NCBI GenBank assembly: GCA_020848435.1
Contig: JADLAC010000026.1
Location: 1 to 64,000 of the forward strand
Origin: Burkholderiales bacterium
GTDB taxonomy: Bacteria; Pseudomonadota; Gammaproteobacteria; Burkholderiales; WYBJ01
DNA length: 64,000 nucleotides
Direction: 5' to 3'
The translations under genes and the position numbers were made by a program. The notes beneath the pieces were generated by a model. The model saw nothing but the letters and a program-made list of their open reading frames with translations, had not been told where the DNA came from and did no database searches. Positions 17,008 through 24,832 of the stretch are shown in pieces. How positions within the stretch are numbered: position 1 is the stretch's first letter; the number at the start of each line of letters is the position of its first letter.

Positions 17008-17478
17008 ATGCTTCGGGTCGGGCAAGCAGCGCCGGAGTTCACGCTTCCGGATGCGGACATGGAGATGGTGAGCCTGGCGGATTACCGCAACAAGCGCAAT
17101 GTCGTGCTGTATTTCTACGCCAAGGACGACACGCCGGGGTGCACCCGCGAGGCGATCGACTTCTCCGACCTGGAAGACGAGTTCGCCGAATTGCGCACGG
17201 TGGTGCTCGGCGTCAGCCGCGACGATTGCCTGTCGCACGGCGCGTTTCGCGACAAGCACGGGTTGTCGGTGCGGTTGCTGTCGGACGCCGATGCCGAGGT
17301 ATGCGCGCAATACGGCGTGTTGCAGGAAAAGGAAATCGAGGGCGTGCGCCGGGTCGGCGTCGCTCGTTCCACGTTCATCATCGATCGGCACGGATTGCTG
17401 CGCCATGTGTGCTACGGCGTCAAGGCCGCCGGTCACGCGCACGAAGTGCTCGAGCTGGTGCGTCGGTTGAGAAAGTGA
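17008..17478 (+). CDS. bcp: Thioredoxin-dependent peroxiredoxin, Bcp/PrxQ family
   Basis: A 156-aa cytoplasmic peroxidase reducing H2O2 and organic peroxides. The peroxidatic Cys45 sits in DDTPGCTREAID. The resolving Cys usually found five residues later in this group is Ile50 here, so the enzyme may be 1-Cys or use Cys74 (RDDCLSHG) or a later cysteine. GVARSTFIIDRHG is the C-terminal family signature. AGAGGGGA precedes the ATG. It is followed 7 bp later by slyD, so the two probably form an operon. Confidence 0.93.
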   Translation: MLRVGQAAPEFTLPDADMEMVSLADYRNKRNVVLYFYAKDDTPGCTREAIDFSDLEDEFAELRTVVLGVSRDDCLSHGAFRDKHGLSVRLLSDADAEVCAQYGVLQEKEIEGVRRVGVARSTFIIDRHGLLRHVCYGVKAAGHAHEVLELVRRLRK

Positions 17479-17485
17479 GTCGCCC

Positions 17486-17968
17486 GTGAAGATCGCGAAA
17501 GACACGGTGGTTGCGCTGGATTTCGAGCTGACCGACCCCGACGGCAGCGTGCTGGAAAAGAGCAGCGGGCCGATCGGCTATCTGCATGGCGGCTATTCGG
17601 GCATGTTCGCGGCGGTGGAGGACGAGCTCGAAGGTCTCGAGCCCGGCGCCGAAATTCGCGTTCGGCTCGACCCCGACGATGCCTTCGGCGAATACGACGA
17701 TGGCCTCAAGCGCACGGAGCCGAGGGCGGCATTTCCTCGCAACGTCGAAGTCGGCATGCGTTTCGAAGGCACCGGCGAGGACTCCGGCGAAACGCGCGTT
17801 TACACCATCACCGCGGTCGGCGAGGAGCGGGTGGAGGTCGACGGCAACCATCCGTATGCGGGCAAGACGCTGGACTTTCACTGCACCGTGAAGTCGGTGC
17901 GCCGCGCGACCGAGGATGAGATCACGCACGGTCACGCGCACGGGCCCGGCGGCCATCACCATCATTGA
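17486..17968 (+). CDS. slyD: FKBP-type peptidyl-prolyl isomerase, SlyD-like
   Basis: A 160-aa cytoplasmic folding helper with metal binding. The FKBP part begins VVALDFELTDPDG and contains IGYLHGGYSGMFAAVE; the inserted-in-flap (IF) chaperone domain spans about 70-125; NHPYAGKTLDFHCTV completes the fold. The C-terminus is His-rich (THGHAHGPGGHHHH), as in SlyD proteins that deliver nickel. It sits 7 bp downstream of bcp. A degenerate copy of the His-tail-coding 3' end lies 73 bp downstream (see repeat). Confidence 0.95.
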   Translation: MKIAKDTVVALDFELTDPDGSVLEKSSGPIGYLHGGYSGMFAAVEDELEGLEPGAEIRVRLDPDDAFGEYDDGLKRTEPRAAFPRNVEVGMRFEGTGEDSGETRVYTITAVGEERVEVDGNHPYAGKTLDFHCTVKSVRRATEDEITHGHAHGPGGHHHH

Positions 17969-18041
17969 ACGGGCACCCCGCGCAATCAACGGCGCCTGCA
18001 CATGCTCGGCCACGGCCCCGGCGGCCCAGCACGATCATTGA
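17939..18041. repeat. 3' end of slyD duplicated downstream of its own stop
   Basis: The last 30 bases of slyD (17939-17968, ending CATCATTGA) recur at 18011-18041 with about 27 of 31 positions matching, one inserted base, and the same terminal ATCATTGA. The offset is about 73 bp. It looks like a slipped or duplicated gene end that has drifted. Confidence 0.65.
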
Positions 18042-18093
18042 TTCGCGCGCGAAGAGCGCTGCGTCGCGCTCGCGATCTCGCGTGTAGCGCGAC

Positions 18094-18855
18094 TCAGCGC
18101 GGCGTGCGCAGCTCGCGGCGAAATTCCATCGAGTAGGTGAAGCGTCCTTCGGGATGTATCGTCACCGTCGTCTCGAAGTTCCGGTCGTCCTTGTCGATGT
18201 AGCGCCGGATGATGGTGATGGCCGGTGTCCCGGCTTTCACTTTCAGCGCCGCCGCCACCTTGGCGCTGACCCGGCTAGGGAAGATCTGCAGCCGCGCGCA
18301 CTCGGTCGTCAGCCCGAACATGCGTTCGAGCTGCGCGTAGACCGGCTCGCGGTCGAGATCGGGCGAGCGCACCACGCGCTTCAGGCTCGGCAGGATATAG
18401 ATGTCCTGCCACGCGAGCGGCAGCGCGATTCCCTCCGAGCGGCGCACGCCGCTGATGCGAAACCAGCGCGTCCCCGCATCGCAGCCGAGCAGCGCGGCGA
18501 GCCGCGCATCGGCGACGACGTGCGCGCTCTTGCTGCCGTCGCGGTAGGTGTGCGGCGGATAGCTGAGAATTTCGCCGAGGGAATTCAGCGTCTGGGTAAA
18601 GACCGCAGCCTGGCTGCTCGCGACCACCATCGATCCCGCCCCCGGGCGGCGCGTCACGAGCCCTTTTTCGGTGATCACGCGCAGGGCTTCGCGCACGGTG
18701 TAGCGGCTCGCACGAAACCGCCGGCACAGCTCGACTTCGGTGGGAAGGAGGCTCCCGACGGGCTGCTTGCCACCGGCGATTTCGGCCAATAGCCGTTCGG
18801 CGATGAGGCGATAGCGCGGTCGAGGGCCGGCACTGCGCGCTGCGTTCACCGGCAC
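18094..18855 (-). CDS. GntR/HutC family transcriptional regulator
   Basis: A 253-aa repressor type. The N-terminal winged helix contains RYRLIAERLLAEI, LLPTEVELCRRF and SRYTVREALRVITEKGLV (about 15-80); the C-terminal UTRA ligand domain spans about 95-250, ending TIIRRYIDKDDRNFETTVTI. UTRA regulators bind small effectors such as amino-acid or sugar derivatives. The start is uncertain: GTG 18855 gives a normal family length, while the frame stays open to 19065. It lies downstream of the glutamyltransferase gene on the same strand (242-bp gap) and may regulate that cluster. Confidence 0.85.
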   Translation of the reverse strand: MPVNAARSAGPRPRYRLIAERLLAEIAGGKQPVGSLLPTEVELCRRFRASRYTVREALRVITEKGLVTRRPGAGSMVVASSQAAVFTQTLNSLGEILSYPPHTYRDGSKSAHVVADARLAALLGCDAGTRWFRISGVRRSEGIALPLAWQDIYILPSLKRVVRSPDLDREPVYAQLERMFGLTTECARLQIFPSRVSAKVAAALKVKAGTPAITIIRRYIDKDDRNFETTVTIHPEGRFTYSMEFRRELRTPR

Positions 18856-19097
18856 TGTACCGAGGGGCTCGATGTCCCCGCCCGGAGCGTCATGTTGGGC
18901 GCTGGAGGCGGCATGCGGCTTCGCCAAGAAGTACGCAGGGCACGCGATCGGGTCGATGATCGCCGGTGCGCCTATGCATGCCGGAAACGAGGCTGTCGAA
19001 AGGAAGACGTGGTTTGTCCCCGGCTGTCGGACGCCCTGGCGCGTGATGAATGTTGGTACCGGCACGCCTCATGCGGTGATCGAACACCCGCACGCGG

Positions 19098-20840
19098 CTA
19101 CCAGGCCAGCGCGTACGCCTCGCGGCGCGGATCGGCCCCGGCGTGCAACACGCCGGTGCCCGCATCGCGCCGGATCGCGCATACCGCGCCGCCCAGCCAA
19201 ACTGCGGCCCCCCAGCGTTCGATGTCGTGGCCCAGGTGGGCCAACGCCTCCACGCACGCGCCATCGACGCGATTCTCGATGCATAGCCGGCCGGGAAAGT
19301 AGTCGTGCGGCGCGAACGAGTTGGGGAAGCTGAAGGTGCCGAAGCGCGGCGCTTCGATGGCCTGCTGCAATTGCAGGCCGAGCTCCGTGACATTCAGGAA
19401 CACCTGCAGCATGGCCTGGCTCTGGATGTCGCCGCCGGGGGTGCCGAATGCCATGAAGAATTCGCCGTCCTTCAACGCCAGCGCGGGGCTCGGCGTGAGC
19501 CGTGGCCGCTTGCCGGGCGCGACGCAGGCCGGATGGCCATGCTCGAGCCGCGACTGACTGCCGCGCGAGCTGACCGAAAGCCCCAGGCCGGGAACCATGG
19601 GATTGTCGTAGCTGGTATCCGACAGCGTCGCCGAGTACGCATTGCCGAATCGATCGACGGCGCAGGCGTAGATCGTATCGGCCGGCGCCGGGACGCGTCC
19701 GCCCGCGACCCGCGGGGCACTCGCCGCTCGCGGTTGCGGTGCGCCCTCAGGCACGCCGGGCGCGGGCATGGCGCCGAAGGCGCGGCGGCTGTCGATACGC
19801 GCGCGCTGGCGCGCGGCGTATTCGTCCGCCAGCAATCCGGCCACCGGCACGGCGACGAATTTCGGATCGCCGACGTAGGCTTCGCGGTCGGCGAAGGCGA
19901 GATTGAGCGCTTCGGCCACGGTGTGGATGTACTCGGCGCTGTTCAACCCGAGCTTCGCCAGATCGATGAATTCGAGAGTTTTCAAGGTCTCCAGCAGCAC
20001 GATGCCCTGGCACCACGCATCGCAGGAGTGCAGCGTGTACTGCTTGTAGCTGCACGCGATGCCCGGCTCCGCCGGTACCCGGAAGCCCGCCAGGTCGTCG
20101 CGAGTGACGAAGCCGTTCTCGCGCGCATGGAACTCGGCGATATCGCGGGCGATCGAGCCACGGTAAAAACAATCGTGCACGGCCTGGAGCTTGGCATCGC
20201 GGTCGCCGCGGCATGCGCGCTCGGCCTCGATCAGCCGGAAAAGCGTGCGCCCCAGGTTTTCTTGCCGCAACACGCTGCCGATCGGCGGGGTGCTGCCGTG
20301 CGGGCGGAACACGCCGCGGTTTTCGGGATAGCGGTCGAACTTCGCGGCGTTCGCTTCGATCACGTGGCGAAGCAGCGGATACAGGTAGAAACCGTCGCGC
20401 GCGAGCTCGAATGCAGGCGTCACGGCCTGCTCGAACGAAATCGTGCCCCAGCGGCGCAGCGCCTCGATGTGGGTGGCGGGAGCAGCCGGCATGACGGTGC
20501 GAAGAATGCCCTCGGGCACAGTACCCGCGCCTTCGCGCCGCAGGCGCTCGACATCGGTGGCCGCCGGCCAATAACCCAGCCCGGCGAGGCTCACGACCTG
20601 CGCTTCGTCCTTGAGATAGACGAGCGTGGGGGCGACACCGGCGAAGCTCACGATATCGGGCTGCAGGACGGCGAGCGCCATGGCCGCCGTGACGCCGGCA
20701 TCGATCGCGTTGCCGCCCGCATCGAGCACGCGTTGCGCCGCCAGCGTGGCGAGATAGTGACCGCTCGCGACGGCGTGATGGCGCCCGGCCACCGTCGGGC
20801 GCCAGCTCACGGCGTCGAATTCGTTGCTTGTCTTGCTCAT
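19098..20840 (-). CDS. Gamma-glutamyltransferase family protein (first paralog)
   Basis: A 580-aa Ntn-hydrolase-family protein related to gamma-glutamyltranspeptidase. N-terminal subunit features are ASGHYLATLAAQRVLDAGGNAIDAG and FADREAYVGDP. The predicted nucleophile Thr (about residue 387) is in APADTIYACAVDRFGN, where autocleavage would give the small subunit. The C-terminal GTPGGDIQSQAMLQVF is the usual signature. No signal peptide is present, unlike E. coli GGT, which suggests a cytoplasmic enzyme. It could act on glutathione conjugates or other gamma-glutamyl amides, or on cephalosporin-like acyl amides. It is followed upstream by OsmC and a second paralog. Confidence 0.92.
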   Translation of the reverse strand: MSKTSNEFDAVSWRPTVAGRHHAVASGHYLATLAAQRVLDAGGNAIDAGVTAAMALAVLQPDIVSFAGVAPTLVYLKDEAQVVSLAGLGYWPAATDVERLRREGAGTVPEGILRTVMPAAPATHIEALRRWGTISFEQAVTPAFELARDGFYLYPLLRHVIEANAAKFDRYPENRGVFRPHGSTPPIGSVLRQENLGRTLFRLIEAERACRGDRDAKLQAVHDCFYRGSIARDIAEFHARENGFVTRDDLAGFRVPAEPGIACSYKQYTLHSCDAWCQGIVLLETLKTLEFIDLAKLGLNSAEYIHTVAEALNLAFADREAYVGDPKFVAVPVAGLLADEYAARQRARIDSRRAFGAMPAPGVPEGAPQPRAASAPRVAGGRVPAPADTIYACAVDRFGNAYSATLSDTSYDNPMVPGLGLSVSSRGSQSRLEHGHPACVAPGKRPRLTPSPALALKDGEFFMAFGTPGGDIQSQAMLQVFLNVTELGLQLQQAIEAPRFGTFSFPNSFAPHDYFPGRLCIENRVDGACVEALAHLGHDIERWGAAVWLGGAVCAIRRDAGTGVLHAGADPRREAYALAW

Positions 20841-20861
20841 GGTTCGGCTCCCGTCAGGGAT

Positions 20862-21320
20862 TCAAGTGCCAGCGGCCGGCTTGATCGTGACCTCGGTCAG
20901 CACGGAATTGGCGATGAAGCACTCGTGGTGCGCGGCATCGTGCATGCTCGCGAGCGTGGCGGCATCCGGCTTTCGCTCGCCGCCGAACGTGATCCTGGGA
21001 TCGAGCTCGACGCGCTGAATCGCGAGCTTGCCCTTGGCATTCTTCTCCAGGTGGCCGACCGCCGCATCCTCGTAGCGATCCACCGTGAAGCCGCGCTTGG
21101 CGGCCACGGCGAGAAAGGTGAGCATGTGACAGCTCGCCAGCGACGCGACGAAGGCATCCTCCGGATCGGGATGGTCGGCGCTGCCGCGGAATTGCGGTGC
21201 GGCCGACGCGCTGACCACGACCGCGCCCTTGAAGCGCCATTCGTGCTCGCGGTTGTAAGTGGCATAAGTGAAGTCCGCGGAGCTGCGGCTCCAGACGATT
21301 TGTGCGCGATGCTCCGACAT
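20862..21320 (-). CDS. OsmC family peroxide-reducing protein
   Basis: A 152-aa OsmC/Ohr-fold protein. The first catalytic cysteine is in SLASCHMLTFLAV and the second in HHECFIANS, the two positions that form the reactive pair in OsmC enzymes. Its subgroup looks like YhfA/SACOL1771-type OsmC. ATG 21320 with AGGAG nine nt upstream. It sits between two glutamyltransferase genes on the same strand, 21 bp before the first and 95 bp after the second. Thiol or peroxide protection during glutathione-conjugate turnover is a reasonable guess. Confidence 0.92.
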   Translation of the reverse strand: MSEHRAQIVWSRSSADFTYATYNREHEWRFKGAVVVSASAAPQFRGSADHPDPEDAFVASLASCHMLTFLAVAAKRGFTVDRYEDAAVGHLEKNAKGKLAIQRVELDPRITFGGERKPDAATLASMHDAAHHECFIANSVLTEVTIKPAAGT

Positions 21321-21415
21321 GCGGAATGCTCCTGTCCTGAGTCTGAAGTTGGTCGCTGCATTGTCAAACCCGGCATGGCAGCCGGGAGGGTGCGGCGGAT
21401 TTCGGGCGCAGCGCT

Positions 21416-23002
21416 CTAAAACCCGACCGCTTGCCCGTCGGTGCGCCATTCCGAGGCGCCGATGTAGCCGCCTTCGGTCTTCAATATGATCTGGGCGCGG
21501 CCGAAGTCGGTATTGAACCGATCCGCGACGGTGATCACGTGACCGCGCTCGCGCAGTTCCTGCACCGAAGCAGCCGGCATGGCCTCTTCGATATTGACGC
21601 TCGGTCCCGTCTCCACGCGCCAGCGCGGCGCATCGATCATGGCCTGCGGATTCTGTGCGTGATCGACGAGGCGCAACGCCATCTGCGTGTGGCCTTGCGC
21701 CTGCATGAAACCGCCCATGACCCCGAACCCCATGACGGCTTGGCCCGCGCGCGTCATGAAGCCGGGAATGATGGTATGGAATGGCCGTTTGCCCGGTCCG
21801 ACCTGGTTGACGTGCCCCGGCGTGAGCACGAAGCCGATGCCGCGGTTCTGCATGCTGATGCCCGTTCCCGGCACCACGACGCCCGAACCGAAGCCCTGAA
21901 AGTTCGACTGGATGTAGGACACCATCATGCCGGATGCATCGGCGCTGGTGAGGTAGACCGTGCCCCCGCGCGGCGTGCCGAAGCCGGGATCGGCGGCCTT
22001 GGCCGGATCGATCAGCTTCGCGCGCTCCTTGAGATAGCTCTTGTCGAGCAGCGCGCCGGTGCGCACGCGCATGCTGGCGGCATCGGCGATGTGCTCATGC
22101 GCGTCGGCGAACGCGAGCTTCATGGCCTCGATCTGCAGATGCAGGCTGTGCGCCGATTCCGGCGCGAGACTCGCCATGTCGAACTGCTCGAGCATGCCGA
22201 GCGCCATCAGGCAGGCGATCCCCTGGCCGTTGGGGGGAATCTCGTGGATGCGGTAGCCGCGATAGTCGATATGGATGGGCTCCACCCAATCGAGCGAGTG
22301 GCGCGCCAGGTCCTCCAGCGTCATCGCGCCGCCGTGCTCGCGGCAATGGGCGATCATGCGCTCGGCCAGCTCGCCGCGATAGAAGGATTCGCCGCACGTT
22401 TGCGCGATGAGCCGCAGCGTGCGTGCCTGCTCGGGGTGGCGAAACAGCTCGCCGGCGGCAGGTGCGCGGCCCTTCGGCAGGAACGCCTGGCGGAATCCCG
22501 GTTGATCCTCGAGCTCGGGCGCTTGTCGTGCCCATAGCCGCGCGATCGTGGGACTGACGAGGAAGCCGTCGTGCGCGTATTGGATCGCGGGCTCGAACAA
22601 GTCGGCGAAGGGCAGCTTGCCGAACTTTTCCGACAGCGCGCGCCAGGCCGAGACGCACCCCGGCACGGTGATCGCATCCCAGCCGCGGTTGGGCATCGCG
22701 CTCGCGGCGGCGAAGCGCTCGGGCGTCCAAGCCGCGGGCGAACGCCCCGAGGCATTCAAGCCGTGCAGCTTGCCGCCGTCCCAGACCAGGGCGAAGGCAT
22801 CGGATCCGATGCCATTGCTGGTTGGTTCCACCACGGGGAGCGTGATTGCCGCAGCCAGCGCGGCATCGACCGCGTTACCGCCCTTGAGCAGCATGCGCAA
22901 GCCCGCCTGCGCCGCCAGGGGCTGGGAGGTGGCGACGATATTGGATGCCAGCACGGGCATGCGCTGGGACGTATAAGGAAACTGCCACTCGATCATGCGC
23001 AT
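21416..23002 (-). CDS. Gamma-glutamyltransferase family protein (second paralog)
   Basis: A 528-aa GGT-like Ntn hydrolase, clearly different from the paralog at 19098-20840 and closer to the YwrD type. Landmarks: ASNIVATSQPLAAQAGLRML, NGIGSDAFALVW, IPPNGQGIACLMAL, nucleophile region GTVYLTSADASGMMV (Thr near 347), and GFGVMGGFMQAQGH. No signal peptide. ATG 23002 is preceded by GAGCGG; ATG 22996 is an alternative. It diverges from a family-5 solute-binding protein gene, with the 192-bp gap holding an extended -10 motif. Confidence 0.92.
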   Translation of the reverse strand: MRMIEWQFPYTSQRMPVLASNIVATSQPLAAQAGLRMLLKGGNAVDAALAAAITLPVVEPTSNGIGSDAFALVWDGGKLHGLNASGRSPAAWTPERFAAASAMPNRGWDAITVPGCVSAWRALSEKFGKLPFADLFEPAIQYAHDGFLVSPTIARLWARQAPELEDQPGFRQAFLPKGRAPAAGELFRHPEQARTLRLIAQTCGESFYRGELAERMIAHCREHGGAMTLEDLARHSLDWVEPIHIDYRGYRIHEIPPNGQGIACLMALGMLEQFDMASLAPESAHSLHLQIEAMKLAFADAHEHIADAASMRVRTGALLDKSYLKERAKLIDPAKAADPGFGTPRGGTVYLTSADASGMMVSYIQSNFQGFGSGVVVPGTGISMQNRGIGFVLTPGHVNQVGPGKRPFHTIIPGFMTRAGQAVMGFGVMGGFMQAQGHTQMALRLVDHAQNPQAMIDAPRWRVETGPSVNIEEAMPAASVQELRERGHVITVADRFNTDFGRAQIILKTEGGYIGASEWRTDGQAVGF

Positions 23003-23073
23003 CACCGCTCGGGATTCGGGACTGATTCGATGATACACCGAGCGCGAGCAGCGGCGGGCCGCGCAGCCGCCGA

Positions 23074-23082
23074 TGCTAGACT
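23074..23082 (+). promoter_or_regulatory. Extended -10 motif TGCTAGACT
   Basis: TG-C-TAGACT at 23074-23082, about 110 bp before the solute-binding protein start. It is close to TGCTAAACT seen before hss and at 42520. No -35 match. Confidence 0.3.
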
Positions 23083-23194
23083 TCGTTACTTCGCGCTCAT
23101 GGCTTCGACTCTCGGCGGTCCTGGTGGCCGAGACGAACGCTAGCCGCCAGCCCAACGTGGGCGAGACCGCATGCTGACATTGTTCGGAGCAACC

Positions 23195-24751
23195 GTGAAA
23201 TTGCGCATTCTGCTTGCGGGCGTCGCCTTGATCTGGGCATCGTTGCCGGCTCATGCCGCGGACAGCGTGTTGCGCATCGGCATGGCGGCCGATGTAACCT
23301 CGGTCGATCCGCACTTCGCCAATATTGCACCCAACAACGCGCTCGGCTGGCACATCTTCGACGCGCTCGCCAATGTCGATGCCGATACCCGGCTCGTGCC
23401 GGGGCTCGCGACCGGGTGGCGCGCGATCGACGATACCACCTGGGAGTTCACGCTGCGCAAGGGCGTGCGCTTTCACGACGGCTCGGCGTTCGACGCGCGC
23501 GATGTCGAGTTTTCGATCCGGCGTGCCGCCGCGCTGGCCGAAAAAGGCGGCCAGTTCGGCGGATTCGTCCGCGCCATCGGCGGCATCGAGATCGTCGATC
23601 CGCACACCATCCGCTTCAAGACCGTTCGGCCGCACGCGGTGCTCGCGCAGGATCTGAATTCGATTTTCATCGTCTCGCGCGCCATCGGTGCGGCGGCCAC
23701 CGAGGACTTCAACGCCGGTCGCGCCGCGCTCGGCACCGGGCCCTTCAAGTTGCGCTCGTTCGCTCGCGGCGATCGTATCGAGCTCACGCGCAACGACGAT
23801 TATTGGGGAGAGAAGCCGCGCTGGGAACGCACGACCTTGCGCATCCTGCCGCAGGATGCAGCGCGCCTGGCGGCGCTGCATGCGAACGACGTCGATGCGA
23901 TCGAGAACATTCCCACCAGCGATGCCGGCCGGCTCGAGCGCGACCGGCGCATCCGCGTCGAGCGCAGGGTGTCGTGGCGCACGCTGTTCCTGCATCTCGA
24001 TCAATACCGGGACTCGCCGCCCGGGGTCACCGATCGCAACGGCAAGCCGCTCGGGCGCAATCCCTTCGCCGATGCACGCGTTCGCGCCGCCTTGTCGCTC
24101 GCGATCGATCGCAAGGCGCTGGTCGAAAAAGTGATGGAAGCGATGGCGCTGCCGGCGGGCAATCTCGTTGCGCCACCGGTGTTCGGTCACGATCCCGCGC
24201 TCAAACCCGCGGCCTACGATCCGCAAGCGGCGCGCAGGCTGCTAGCCGAGGCAGGCTATCCCGACGGCTTTCGCCTGGTGCTGGCGGCGCCGAACAACCG
24301 CTACGTCAACGACGAGCGCATCGCGCACAGCATCGCCCAGATGTGGGCGCGCATCGGCATTGCTGCTGCACGCGTCGAGACGCTGCCGGCGGCGACCTAT
24401 TTCACCAAGGCGCGCAACGGCGACTTCGGCGTCGCGCTGCTGGGCTGGGGCTCCTTCGCCGGCGATCTCGCGCTGCGGGCGCTGGTCGCCACGCCGTCGG
24501 CGGAGAAAGGCCTCGGCACCTGGAACTGGGGCCGCTATTCGAATCCTCAGCTCGATCGCCTGGTGGAGCAGAGCCTCGCCAGCGTGGACCAGGTCAAGCG
24601 CGAGAGCCTGGCGCGCGCGGCCATGGCGCTGGCGGTGAAAGAGCACGCGGTAGTGCTGCTCCACCACCAACTCGGATCCTGGGCGATGCGCTCGCCCCTG
24701 CGCTATCCGGGACGCACGGACGAATACACACTGGCTCAATTCTTTCGCTGA
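23195..24751 (+). CDS. ABC transporter substrate-binding protein, family 5 (peptide/opine type)
   Basis: A 518-aa periplasmic protein. The signal peptide runs KLRILLAGVALIWASLPAHAA with cleavage after AHA. Family-5 features include VTSVDPHFANIAPN, TWEFTLRKGVRFHDGSAFDA, ALGTGPFKLRSF and VRAALSLAIDRKALV. Such proteins bind di-/oligopeptides, glutathione, nickel complexes or opines. GTG 23195 has GGAG 6-8 nt upstream; ATG 23171 is an in-frame alternative. No permease or ATPase genes are adjacent, so it would borrow a transporter. The divergent glutamyltransferases suggest a gamma-glutamyl ligand (inference). Confidence 0.93.
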   Translation: MKLRILLAGVALIWASLPAHAADSVLRIGMAADVTSVDPHFANIAPNNALGWHIFDALANVDADTRLVPGLATGWRAIDDTTWEFTLRKGVRFHDGSAFDARDVEFSIRRAAALAEKGGQFGGFVRAIGGIEIVDPHTIRFKTVRPHAVLAQDLNSIFIVSRAIGAAATEDFNAGRAALGTGPFKLRSFARGDRIELTRNDDYWGEKPRWERTTLRILPQDAARLAALHANDVDAIENIPTSDAGRLERDRRIRVERRVSWRTLFLHLDQYRDSPPGVTDRNGKPLGRNPFADARVRAALSLAIDRKALVEKVMEAMALPAGNLVAPPVFGHDPALKPAAYDPQAARRLLAEAGYPDGFRLVLAAPNNRYVNDERIAHSIAQMWARIGIAAARVETLPAATYFTKARNGDFGVALLGWGSFAGDLALRALVATPSAEKGLGTWNWGRYSNPQLDRLVEQSLASVDQVKRESLARAAMALAVKEHAVVLLHHQLGSWAMRSPLRYPGRTDEYTLAQFFR

Positions 24752-24822
24752 ACGTCGATCCTGGTCCGACCCTGACCCCGATCCAGGTCCGTTCGCTGAG
24801 TGTCGATCCAGGTCCGACCCTG
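24744..24822. repeat. 31-bp direct repeat that includes the gene's final codons
   Basis: Copies at 24744-24774 and 24792-24822 (period 48) match at 28 of 31 positions and begin TTCGCTGA, the last codons and stop of the binding protein. A third partial unit (GGTCCGACC) follows at 24822-24831. The GGTCCGACC core also recurs as GGGTCGGAC at other gene ends. Confidence 0.7.
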
Positions 24823-24832
24823 GTCCGACCGG

